64,000 nt of DNA. Source: Pacificoceanicola sp049803835 (GTDB taxonomy: Bacteria; Pseudomonadota; Alphaproteobacteria; Rhodobacterales; Rhodobacteraceae). The translations under genes were made by a program, and so were the position numbers. This document shows positions 23,615 to 31,241 of the stretch, piece by piece (position 1 is the first letter of the stretch; every line of letters begins with the position of its first letter). The stretch spans positions 62,001-126,000 of the forward strand of contig NZ_JBNAGK010000003.1 in NCBI RefSeq assembly GCF_049803835.1. The letters are read 5' to 3'. Under the pieces are notes generated by a model. The model had not been told where the DNA came from and searched no databases. It saw nothing but the letters and a program-made list of their open reading frames with translations.

Positions 23615-25189
23615 CTAACGTTGATGTGATGGCCCTTCGCTCGCCGATGAGTTAAGATTGTCCCACCATGGCAACCTCCCGGAAATGAGCTTGTCGTAGG
23701 GCATGCGCTCCTCTCTTGGCTTCCGGACTGCGCCAATTTCTTCCAGAATTCCGTAAAGAAAGTACCCATGTAGTTTCTCTTCAGTAGAGCGATTTATGGC
23801 CTCCTTTAAGTCTGATATTGAGAACAGAGCGAGACACCTTTCCAAATCTGTGTAGTCCACAGATATGACGGGAATGCGGAACTCTTGGGAGACTGCAAAC
23901 TTGTCTGCCAGTTTGTGCGCCTCTCTGAAAATTTCTCTAATGTAAGTGTTTCCTAAGGCGGTCCATGGATCATAGGTGATAATCAACCCATATGATTTAC
24001 GTGGTGATGTGCTGGAAAACTCTTGCTTCGTGCGCCAAACTTGTACTACGCCCTTGATGATATCTTGGAAGTACTCGGGGCTAGACATCCAAGGGTTCGG
24101 CGATGTTAGAACCGCTTGAGGAAGCCTGCGCGATTTGCATTCTGCAATTATTTCAAAGTTTTCGGCTTCTGAATGCAGGAAAAGGTCGGCACTCATGCCG
24201 TAACTTGTATGTCGTTCACTCTCAATTTTGCATGCTGGGCTGCAATAGTGCTCAAGCATCACCTTGCATAAACCTTCAAACGCGGCTGCTGCGGCGTTTC
24301 TGGAGGCGCTGTCCTGCACGCAGTCAAAATAAAGCCCTTCGGTAATTCTACGGAGTAAGAGGTCGCGTGACGGGACTACAATTATCGCGGAGTTTCGGTC
24401 CCAAGCTAAGAAAAGTGGCCGTTCCTTCACGACGCTGCGCCGAAAATCTCGCGGAAGACTTATGTTGCGAATTTCTTGCGCGAACCTACTTTGTTGTTCG
24501 AATGTGCCTCCAATAGCATTCAGGACTTGGACAACTGTATTGGCGTCAATGCCGTTTTTGAGGAGGTGTGGGACGCGAATGGCGGGGAATTCTTCAGTCG
24601 CACAGTATATCGAGAATGCAACCTGCGTCAATGTGTCCAGTTCGACACCGTGTTTCGAGTGAAATGCCTTCTTTGCTTCGGCAGTAGCATAAAGCATCCA
24701 GGCTTTGGTTATTCTGGGAAGATTGTCGTAGCCGATTTGCCAGTCGTATTGCGGCCAGAATAGCCTCGGCATTGCTTCCATAATCTCACTGCCATGGAAG
24801 TCGAGAACGCTCTCAGAGTTCGCTAGCCCGTTGTAGGTGTTGAAAAGTTTGGCTGCCGCGCCCCAAGTTCTTAGATCTAAAATGCGGCGCGAATACGCGT
24901 CGTCCGGTCCATAAGTCAAGCGCTCGTTAACAACTGAATCTACGTTGTGCGGAGGGATGAAAAACTTTCCCAGAAGGCGATAGTCTTCCGCAGTTCCCAA
25001 GACCTCAATATGTTTGGCAGCCGCTTTCAATCGCCCCTGCCTTGCCGATTCGAGAGCCCAGCTCACTATCAGTACGTTATAAAGCGGAAGTGGTGACAGG
25101 ATTTTGCGAAGTCTGCTTTCCCAGTAAACTTGCTTCTCTTGCTGCCCACTCCTCGCCACCAATTCACGTCCTCCATCCCCAAGCCGCAT
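23615..25189 (-). CDS. Large protein with C-terminal PD-(D/E)XK nuclease-like domain; probably acquired
   Basis: This 524-residue protein belongs to no family I can name. The first about 290 residues are mainly helical with no clear motif. Residues about 300-450 fit the PD-(D/E)XK nuclease fold: a helix with E305 (AAFEGLCKVMLEHY), then D335 (SADLFL), then E350-x-K352 in the strand FEIIAECKS, then Q383 in a helix (GVVQVWR), the arrangement of Mrr-like nucleases. A strand SYGLIITYD follows. Base composition is clearly more AT-rich than all neighbours and codons often end in A or T, pointing to recent transfer. It stands alone, without a methylase or partner. The start (ATG 25189) has no good ribosome-binding site; a GTG ten codons in is possible. 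Confidence 0.75.
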   Translation of the reverse strand: MRLGDGGRELVARSGQQEKQVYWESRLRKILSPLPLYNVLIVSWALESARQGRLKAAAKHIEVLGTAEDYRLLGKFFIPPHNVDSVVNERLTYGPDDAYSRRILDLRTWGAAAKLFNTYNGLANSESVLDFHGSEIMEAMPRLFWPQYDWQIGYDNLPRITKAWMLYATAEAKKAFHSKHGVELDTLTQVAFSIYCATEEFPAIRVPHLLKNGIDANTVVQVLNAIGGTFEQQSRFAQEIRNISLPRDFRRSVVKERPLFLAWDRNSAIIVVPSRDLLLRRITEGLYFDCVQDSASRNAAAAAFEGLCKVMLEHYCSPACKIESERHTSYGMSADLFLHSEAENFEIIAECKSRRLPQAVLTSPNPWMSSPEYFQDIIKGVVQVWRTKQEFSSTSPRKSYGLIITYDPWTALGNTYIREIFREAHKLADKFAVSQEFRIPVISVDYTDLERCLALFSISDLKEAINRSTEEKLHGYFLYGILEEIGAVRKPREERMPYDKLISGRLPWWDNLNSSASEGPSHQR

Positions 25190-25247
25190 TCAGAGTTGGA
25201 ACTTTTTCAAACGCCATCAAGATTTCTTGTTATATAAATTTCCCCCC

Positions 25248-26411
25248 TCACCCCCACTCCCCCGAAAACCCCTTCGGGACCATCAGAATATCGCGGTCCA
25301 CGCCCTGAATGTTGCGATGCCCACACAACGCCATGGACATATCCAGCTCTTTGTGGATGACCTGCAGGGCCTTGGTGACGCCGGCCTCGCCCATGGCGCC
25401 AAGCCCGTAGACGTAGGCGCGGCCGATCCAGCAGCCCTTGGCGCCCATGGCGGTGGCCTTGAGGACGTCCTGGCCGGAGCGGATGCCGGAATCGATGTGG
25501 ACCTCGATCTTGTCGCCGACCGCGTCGATGATCGGTTCGAGCGCGCGAATGGAGGAGAGGGCGCCGTCGAGCTGGCGGCCGCCGTGGTTGGAGACGACGA
25601 TGGCGTCCGCGCCGACGTTCAGGGCCTCCAGCGCGTCGCGCGGGTCCATGATGCCCTTGATGATCAGCGGGCCGTCCCACATCTTGCGGAACTGGCGGAT
25701 GCGGTCCCAGTCGAGGGACTGGTCGAAGCTTTCGGCGGTCCATGTGGTCAGGGAGGAGGCGTCCGAGACGCCCTTCGCGTGACCGACGATGTTGCCGAAG
25801 AAGCGGCGCTTGGTTTGCAGCATGCCGAGGCCCCACTGCACCTTCGTCATCATGTTGGCGATGGATTTGGGGGTGAGTTTGGGCGGGGCGGAGAGGCCGT
25901 TCTTGAGGTCCTTGTGGCGCTGGCCGAGGAGCTGGAGGTCGACGGTGATGACGGCGGCGGAGCAGTTCGCGGCCTTCGCCCGGTCGAAGAGGTTCTGCAT
26001 GAAGGTGTCGTCCTTCAGCGTGTAGACCTGCATCCAGAAGGGTTTGGAGGTGTTCGAGGCGACATCCTCGATGGAGCAGATGGACATGGTGGAGAGGCAG
26101 AAGGGGACGCCGAATTTCTCGGCGGCCTTCGCGGCTTTGATCTCGCCATCGAAGTGCTGCATGCCGGTGAGGCCGACGGGGGCGAGGGCGACGGGCATGG
26201 AGACGTCCTGGCCGATGAGTTTGGTTTTGGTGGAGCGGTTCGCCATGTCGAGGGCGACGCGCTGGCGCAGGTAGATCTTGTCGAAGTCGGAGGAGTTCTC
26301 GCGGAAGGTCTGTTCCGACCAGGAGCCGGATTCGCAGTAGTCGTAGAACATTTTCGGCACGCGGCGGCGGTAGATGCGCTTGAGGTCTTCGATTTCGGTG
26401 ATGACGGGCAT
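25248..26411 (-). CDS. lldD: FMN-dependent L-lactate dehydrogenase (alpha-hydroxy-acid dehydrogenase)
   Basis: This 387-residue flavoprotein oxidises L-lactate to pyruvate at the membrane or in the cytoplasm. It has the family start MPVITEIEDLKRIYRRRVPKM, the FMN-site segment APVGLTGMQH, the catalytic HGGRQLDG with its His-Arg pair, and the SGIRSGQDVLKATAMGAKG phosphate-binding part. Length is typical of LldD. The start at 26411 is the conserved one. Upstream at 26431-26459 is a perfect 11-bp inverted repeat containing AATTGGT/ACCAATT, the usual half-site of FadR/LldR-type GntR repressors. The foreign nuclease gene follows 58 bp downstream in the same direction. Confidence 0.93.
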   Translation of the reverse strand: MPVITEIEDLKRIYRRRVPKMFYDYCESGSWSEQTFRENSSDFDKIYLRQRVALDMANRSTKTKLIGQDVSMPVALAPVGLTGMQHFDGEIKAAKAAEKFGVPFCLSTMSICSIEDVASNTSKPFWMQVYTLKDDTFMQNLFDRAKAANCSAAVITVDLQLLGQRHKDLKNGLSAPPKLTPKSIANMMTKVQWGLGMLQTKRRFFGNIVGHAKGVSDASSLTTWTAESFDQSLDWDRIRQFRKMWDGPLIIKGIMDPRDALEALNVGADAIVVSNHGGRQLDGALSSIRALEPIIDAVGDKIEVHIDSGIRSGQDVLKATAMGAKGCWIGRAYVYGLGAMGEAGVTKALQVIHKELDMSMALCGHRNIQGVDRDILMVPKGFSGEWG

Positions 26412-26430
26412 GCGAGTCGGCCTTTGTGCT

Positions 26431-26459
26431 GAAATTGGTAAGGTTGGATTACCAATTTC
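26431..26459. promoter_or_regulatory. LldR/FadR-type operator upstream of lldD
   Basis: GAAATTGGTAA (26431-26441) and its perfect inverse TTACCAATTTC (26449-26459) are separated by seven bases, 20 bp upstream of the lldD start. TTGGT/ACCAA is the known half-site of FadR-family GntR regulators such as PdhR and LldR, although those usually have a shorter centre. No GntR gene is in the window. Confidence 0.7.
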
Positions 26460-26554
26460 GGGGCGGCGTGGCAATGGTGGAGCTCGGGGTTTAAGCCGTT
26501 GTTCATGGGCGCGGGGTAGGGTGCGCGCGGGTTCGTGAGCGTTGGAGGCGGCTC

Positions 26555-27100
26555 GTGAAGGGATTCGTGTTTACGGAGCTGCTGGCGATGGCGGAGGAGG
26601 CGATCGGCGAGGCGCGGGTGGATGCGGTGCTCGACCGGCTCGCGCTGGAGAGTGACGGGGCGTACACGGCGGTGGGGAATTACCCCTGCGGCGAGTTGAT
26701 GCAGATCGTGGAGGCGCTGAGCGTGGAGACCGGACTGGCCGGGGCGGAGTTGCAACGGCGGTTCGGGCATTGGGTGATGCAGGTGTTCCGCGAGCGGTAC
26801 GGCGGGTTCTTCGAGGGCAAGCGGTCGGCGCTGGAGATGCTGGAGGCGGTCGAGGGCGAGGTGCATGTGGAGGTGCGCAAGCTGTACCCGGACGCGGAGC
26901 TGCCCCGGTTCGTCACGACGCGGGACGGGCAGGGCGGGGTGACGATGGACTACCGTTCGCCGCGGCCGCTGGTGCCGTTCTGTCTCGGCCTGATCGAGGC
27001 CTGCGGCGCGGCCTTCGGCACGCCGCTGGACATCGTGCAAGTGCCGCTGCCGGGGGCGGAGGTGTCCGGCGCGCGCTTTCATGTCCGCGTAGCCGGATAG
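26555..27100 (+). CDS. H-NOX heme nitric-oxide-binding sensor
   Basis: This 181-residue H-NOX binds NO (or O2) through a heme in the cytoplasm. The heme-ligating His is H104 (EVHVEVRKLYPDAELPRF) and the propionate-binding Y-x-S-x-R motif is Y133-S135-R137. The N-terminus MKGFVFTELL is typical. Start is GTG with GGAGG upstream. Four bases downstream starts a hybrid histidine kinase, so the pair forms an H-NOX/kinase NO-sensing module as known from Vibrio, Shewanella and roseobacters, where it controls biofilm or cyclic-di-GMP behaviour. No separate target gene lies beside the module here. Confidence 0.93.
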   Translation: MKGFVFTELLAMAEEAIGEARVDAVLDRLALESDGAYTAVGNYPCGELMQIVEALSVETGLAGAELQRRFGHWVMQVFRERYGGFFEGKRSALEMLEAVEGEVHVEVRKLYPDAELPRFVTTRDGQGGVTMDYRSPRPLVPFCLGLIEACGAAFGTPLDIVQVPLPGAEVSGARFHVRVAG

Positions 27101-27104
27101 GGCG

Positions 27105-28574
27105 TTGTCGCAGGCCGTGCCCCCCCAGCCGCCCGAGACGGTGTCCCGCCGTCGGTACGAGCGCGAGCGGCGTGCCCGGGCCGAGGTGGAGGCCATGCTG
27201 GAGGCGAAATCGCGCGCGCTCTACGAGGCGAACAAGGCGCTGCGCCAGCAGGCGCGCTTGCTGGAGGTCGAGGTGGCGCAGCGGACCGCGGACCTGGAGG
27301 CGGCGAAGCAGCAGGCGGAGAAGGCGAACGAGGCCAAGAGCGCCTTCCTCGCGATGATCAGCCACGAGATCCGCACGCCGCTGAACGGCCTGCTGGGCAT
27401 GGCCACCGCGCTGGCGGAGACGCCGCTGCGCCCGGAGCAGCTCGACATGCTGCATCTGTTGCAATCGTCCGGCGATACGCTGCTCGCGCTGCTCAACGAT
27501 GTGCTCGACCTGTCGAAGATCGAGGCGCGGCAACTGGAGATCGAGACCATCGCGACGGACCTCGTGGCGCTGGTCGAGGGGCAGGCGCGGGTCTACGCGG
27601 TGCAGGCGGCGGAGAAGGGGCTGGGGTTCGCGCTGTCGATCGCGGAGGAGGCGCGGGTCTGGCTGGAGGCCGATCCCACCCGGCTGCGCCAGGTGCTCGG
27701 CAACCTGATGTCGAACGCCATCAAGTTCACGGACACCGGCGGCATTTCCCTGACCGTGACGCGGCGCGGGGAGATGATGGAAGCGCGGGTCCGCGACACC
27801 GGGCCGGGCGTGGCCCCGGACCTGCAGGGGCGGCTGTTCCAGCCGTTCAGCCAGGCGGACGCCTCGATCACCCGCAAGTTCGGCGGCACCGGCCTCGGGC
27901 TGGCGGTGTCCCGCGAGCTGTGCCGGATGATGGGCGGCGATCTCGTGTACAGCGCCGTGCCGGATGGCGGGGCGGAGTTCGTGGCACGCTGGCGGGCGGT
28001 GGAGGCAGAGGTCTCGGAGGTCGGGCAGGAGCATGGGCCGGACGAGTTCGAGCTGGTGCTGCTGTCGCGCCCGTGGCGCGTCCTCGTGGCGGAGGACAAC
28101 CTGACGAACCAGCAGGTGCTCGGTCTGCTGCTGCGCCGGTACGAGCTGCGCCTCGACATGGTCGAAACCGGGGTGGGCGCGGTCGCGGCCCATACCGCGG
28201 ACCCCTATGACCTGATCCTGATGGACGTGAACATGCCGGAGATGGACGGGCTGGAGGCCGCTGCCTTCATCCGCCAGTTCGAAGCCGCGCGCGATCTGCC
28301 GCGCGTGCCGATCATCGCGCTGACCGCCAATGCCATGACCCACCAGGTCCAGGACTATCTGCGACAGGGCGTCGATGCGCATGTCTCGAAGCCGGTCAGC
28401 CGTCCGGCCCTCGGGCGGGTCATGGCGCGGCTCTTGTGCGAGGCGCAGGTGCGGCAGGGCGGCCGCGCAAGCTGTCAGGGCTGCGCGGCGCAGGGGGTTT
28501 GCGGCATGGATTCGGTCGCCTGTCAGGCGGAATGCGCACCCGCGGCCAGCCCGGAGACGAAGGCCAGCACCTGA
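27105..28574 (+). CDS. Hybrid histidine kinase with receiver domain and Cys-rich tail (H-NOX partner)
   Basis: This 489-residue soluble kinase has an N-terminal coiled coil (about 15-80), the HisKA site H87 (FLAMISHEIRTPLNG), the ATPase boxes NLMSNAIKF, DTGPGVAP and FGGTGLGLAVS, and a receiver domain (about 325-440) with phosphoacceptor D374 (LILMDVNMPEMDG) and K429. After the receiver a 45-residue tail has six Cys (445, 457, 460, 466, 473, 477), unusual and possibly metal- or redox-active. No membrane segment is present, so the upstream H-NOX is its likely sensor. The start is TTG 27105 or GTG 27117; the last 52 bp overlap the 3' end of trpA on the other strand. Confidence 0.9.
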   Translation: MSQAVPPQPPETVSRRRYERERRARAEVEAMLEAKSRALYEANKALRQQARLLEVEVAQRTADLEAAKQQAEKANEAKSAFLAMISHEIRTPLNGLLGMATALAETPLRPEQLDMLHLLQSSGDTLLALLNDVLDLSKIEARQLEIETIATDLVALVEGQARVYAVQAAEKGLGFALSIAEEARVWLEADPTRLRQVLGNLMSNAIKFTDTGGISLTVTRRGEMMEARVRDTGPGVAPDLQGRLFQPFSQADASITRKFGGTGLGLAVSRELCRMMGGDLVYSAVPDGGAEFVARWRAVEAEVSEVGQEHGPDEFELVLLSRPWRVLVAEDNLTNQQVLGLLLRRYELRLDMVETGVGAVAAHTADPYDLILMDVNMPEMDGLEAAAFIRQFEAARDLPRVPIIALTANAMTHQVQDYLRQGVDAHVSKPVSRPALGRVMARLLCEAQVRQGGRASCQGCAAQGVCGMDSVACQAECAPAASPETKAST

Positions 28575-29314
28575 TCGACGCTCTTGCCCGCGGCGATCTC
28601 GGCCACGATGGCGGAGCCGACGACGCAGCCGTCCGCCACGCTGGCGATTTCGCGGGAGGTCTCCGGCGTGCGGATGCCGAAGCCGACGATCACGGGAATG
28701 TCGGTCTGGGCCTTGATCCGCGCGACCTCGGGGCCGACGTCGGTCGCCTGCGCGGCGGCGGCGCCGGTGATGCCGGTGATGGAGACGTAGTAGACGAAGC
28801 CGGAGGTGTTCTGCAGCACCTTCGGCAGGCGCTTGTCATCGGTGGTGGGCGTCGCGAGGCGGATGAAGTTCAGGCCGGCCTTCTGCGCCGGGATGCACAG
28901 CTCGTCGTCCTCCTCGGGCGGCAGGTCGACGACGATCAGACCGTCGATGCCGGCCTCCCTGGCCTGCGCCAGGAAGGTGTCGACGCCGCGCGAGTAGATC
29001 GGGTTGTAGTAGCCCATGAGCACGATGGGGGTGTCGGTGTCCCCGGCGCGGAAGTCGCGGACCAGCTGGAGGGTCTTGTCCAGGGTCATGCCGCCTTCGA
29101 GCGCGCGCTGCCCGGCGAGCTGGATGGTGGCGCCATCGGCCATGGGATCGGTGAAGGGCAGGCCCAGCTCGATGATGTCGACCCCGGCGCCCGGCAGGCC
29201 CTTCATGACGGCGAGCGAGGTTTCGACGTCCGGATCGCCTGCCATGATATAGGAAACGAAGGCTTTCTTTCCGTCGGCCTTCAGGCGGGCGAAGGTGGCG
29301 TCGATGCGTGTCAT
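28523..29314 (-). CDS. trpA: Tryptophan synthase alpha chain
   Basis: This 263-residue TrpA cleaves indole-glycerol phosphate to indole, which passes to TrpB. Catalytic residues E49 (IIELGLPFTDP) and D60 (MADG) stand at the same numbers as in E. coli. The phosphate-site parts VGFGIRTPE and DGCVVGSAIV are present. It stands apart from trpB (19.8 kb, other strand), so the two subunits are expressed from different transcripts. Its 3' end overlaps the 3' end of the hybrid kinase gene by 52 bp in antisense. The 392-bp upstream region has a double-hairpin element and no other trp gene. Confidence 0.97.
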   Translation of the reverse strand: MTRIDATFARLKADGKKAFVSYIMAGDPDVETSLAVMKGLPGAGVDIIELGLPFTDPMADGATIQLAGQRALEGGMTLDKTLQLVRDFRAGDTDTPIVLMGYYNPIYSRGVDTFLAQAREAGIDGLIVVDLPPEEDDELCIPAQKAGLNFIRLATPTTDDKRLPKVLQNTSGFVYYVSITGITGAAAAQATDVGPEVARIKAQTDIPVIVGFGIRTPETSREIASVADGCVVGSAIVAEIAAGKSVDQVLAFVSGLAAGAHSA

Positions 29315-29706
29315 GGGAGTCCCTCTTGCGTGCTTGGGCCGATGTGCCGGATGTGGCCGGGAAAATCAATGGGGTGAGAGCCGGACCGCGCAGCGGCAAA
29401 CTCTCCAGTATGAGATGCGCCCGCAAAAGCAAGGCTTTTGCAGCATCGAACGTGCGCAGCACGGTTTGAGGCTCGAACGGGCGGAGCCCCTGCCGGACCG
29501 CGCAGACGCCGCGAGCCCGACCGGGGTGCCTATCCGTGCAAACCGGAGACCGACGCCCCGATTTCTTGGAAAGAAATCGGACCGGACTCTTTGCAAGAGT
29601 CCGGCGCCCTCGCCGCACGGGGCGTGTTTCCCTTTCCTGCGCATCCAGCCTTTGCCCCGAGGACAAATGCCGCTACCTCTGGCCCTGACCCAAAGGAGGA
29701 GACATC
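29315..29706. other. Repeat-rich divergent gap between trpA and the epimerase gene
   Basis: The 392-bp region carries the direct repeat GCCGGACCGCGCAG at 29380-29393 and 29492-29505, a stem GCAAAAGC-AAG-GCTTTTGC at 29423-29441, and the double hairpin at 29558-29604. No coding frame with a plausible start is seen. Both flanking genes read outward, so promoters must lie here, yet the hairpins look like 3'-end structures. Confidence 0.6.
29558..29604. repeat. Double-hairpin element, copy A
   Basis: First stem 29558-29580 (arm CCGATTTCTT, loop GGA) and second 29582-29604 (arm CCGGACTCTT, loop TGC) are both perfect 10-bp stems with one A between them, followed by CGCCC. It shares its layout with copies at 41923 and 59296. 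Unlike them it lies in a divergent gap, about 100 bp before the epimerase start. Confidence 0.85.
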
Positions 29707-30597
29707 ATGCGCATTGCATTCACGGGCGGCAGCGGCAAGGCAGGGCGGCATATCCTGCCGATGCTGGCGGCGGCGGGCCATACGGTCCTGAACCTCGATT
29801 TGCAGCCTTTGCAGGCGGAGGGCGTGGATAACCTGATCTGTGACCTGACCGATCCGGGGCAGGTGTTCTCGGCGCTGTCGGGATACGCGAACTTCGGCGA
29901 ACTGGAGCCGGGCACCGGGGTGCCGAAATTCGACGCGGTGGTGCATTTCGCCGCGCTCGCCCGTATCCTGATCCAGCCCGACTGCGAGACTTACCGCGTC
30001 AATACGCTCTCGACCTACAATGTCATGGAAGCGGCGGTGAAGCTGGGCATTCCCAAGGTGATCTTCGCCAGTTCCGAGACGACGTATGGCGTGTGTTTCG
30101 CCGATGGCACGCGCAAGCCGGAGTACATCCCGGTGGACGAGGATCACCCGACGGTGCCGGAGGACGCCTATGCGATGTCGAAGGTCTGCAACGAGGTTGC
30201 GGGGCGGTCGTTCCAGCAGCGCTCGGGCATCGACATCTACGGCCTTCGGATCAACAACGTGATCGAGCCGGAAGAATACGAGACGAAATTCCCGGCCTAT
30301 GTGCGGGACGCTGCGCTGCGCGAGCGCAACATCTTTGCCTATATCGACGTGCGCGATCTGGGGCAGATGGTGATGCGGTGCCTGGAGACGGATGGGCTGG
30401 GCTATGAGGTGTTCAACGTCTCGAATGACGATCTGTCGGTGGGGGCGAGCAATGCGGAGGTGCGCGAGCGGTTCTATCCCGGCGTGCCGGTGAAGCGGCA
30501 GATGGAGGGCAACGAGACCTTCTATTGCAATCGCAAGGCCAAGGCGATGCTCGGTTTCGCGCCGGAGCATTCGTGGCGGGATGTGCTGGGTGGGTGA
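29707..30597 (+). CDS. NAD-dependent epimerase/dehydratase family protein
   Basis: This 296-residue extended SDR enzyme has the Rossmann motif TGGSGKAGRH at the N-terminus, ASSETTYGVCF with the catalytic Ser/Thr region and the Tyr-x3-Lys pair in YAMSKVCNE. It probably oxidises or epimerises a sugar or nucleotide sugar with NAD(P). No sugar-biosynthesis genes lie beside it; cytochrome c556 follows 102 bp downstream. Length is normal for the NAD-dependent epimerase group. AGGAGG lies nine bases before the ATG. Confidence 0.88.
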   Translation: MRIAFTGGSGKAGRHILPMLAAAGHTVLNLDLQPLQAEGVDNLICDLTDPGQVFSALSGYANFGELEPGTGVPKFDAVVHFAALARILIQPDCETYRVNTLSTYNVMEAAVKLGIPKVIFASSETTYGVCFADGTRKPEYIPVDEDHPTVPEDAYAMSKVCNEVAGRSFQQRSGIDIYGLRINNVIEPEEYETKFPAYVRDAALRERNIFAYIDVRDLGQMVMRCLETDGLGYEVFNVSNDDLSVGASNAEVRERFYPGVPVKRQMEGNETFYCNRKAKAMLGFAPEHSWRDVLGG

Positions 30598-30699
30598 TAT
30601 CCCCCACTCCCAGTTGACGAAGACGTGAGACACGGGCGTCAAACTGCTGATACAACTACACCGGAAGATTTGCGCATGTTTACAGCGAGAGGAGCGAAC

Positions 30700-31140
30700 A
30701 TGAAGAAGGCGATTGTTGCAGGGTTGGTTGTCGCGGCGGGTATAGCCGGGGCGCTCTGGGCCGAGGAAGAGGCGTCGAACCCGGTGGTGAAGGCGCGCAT
30801 GGAGGCCATGGAAGAGATCGGCGGCTCCATGAAGGTGCTGGGTGACATGGCCAAGGGCGCGGTGGCTTTCGACGCGGCGGCGGCGCAGGCGGCGGTCGAC
30901 AAGATCGTGGCGGAAGCGAGTGAGGTTCCGGCGCTGTTCGAGGCCAACGAGAGCGATCCGGCCTCGGAAGCGTTGCCGGTGATCTGGGAAGACTATGCCG
31001 ATTTCACCGCCAAGGCGGGCGATCTGAAGACCGCGGCGGAAGGCATCACCATCAGCGCCCAGGCGGACATCGGTCCGGCGATGGGCACGCTGGGCGGCGC
31101 TTGCAAGGCCTGCCACTCCAAGTACCGCGTCGCCAAGTAA
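30700..31140 (+). CDS. Cytochrome c556 / cytochrome c prime family
   Basis: This 146-residue periplasmic c-type cytochrome has a signal peptide (MKKAIVAGLVVAAGIAGALW, cleaved before AEEE or nearby) and the heme site CKACHSKYR at the extreme C-terminus, as in cytochrome c' and c556. The rest is a four-helix bundle with many Ala and Glu. It may bind NO or shuttle electrons; the H-NOX gene 3.5 kb away makes NO handling plausible but unproven. The start at 30700 is the one that gives the signal peptide, preceded by a GAGAGGAG site. Confidence 0.92.
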   Translation: MKKAIVAGLVVAAGIAGALWAEEEASNPVVKARMEAMEEIGGSMKVLGDMAKGAVAFDAAAAQAAVDKIVAEASEVPALFEANESDPASEALPVIWEDYADFTAKAGDLKTAAEGITISAQADIGPAMGTLGGACKACHSKYRVAK

Positions 31141-31241
31141 GACCGGCTTTGGCCGAAACGAGGGGTCGTCTTGACGCGTGTCAAGGCGGCCCTTTGCCGT
31201 TCCGGGTAGAGTCGCGGCCATGCCATGACACTGGAGACCGC

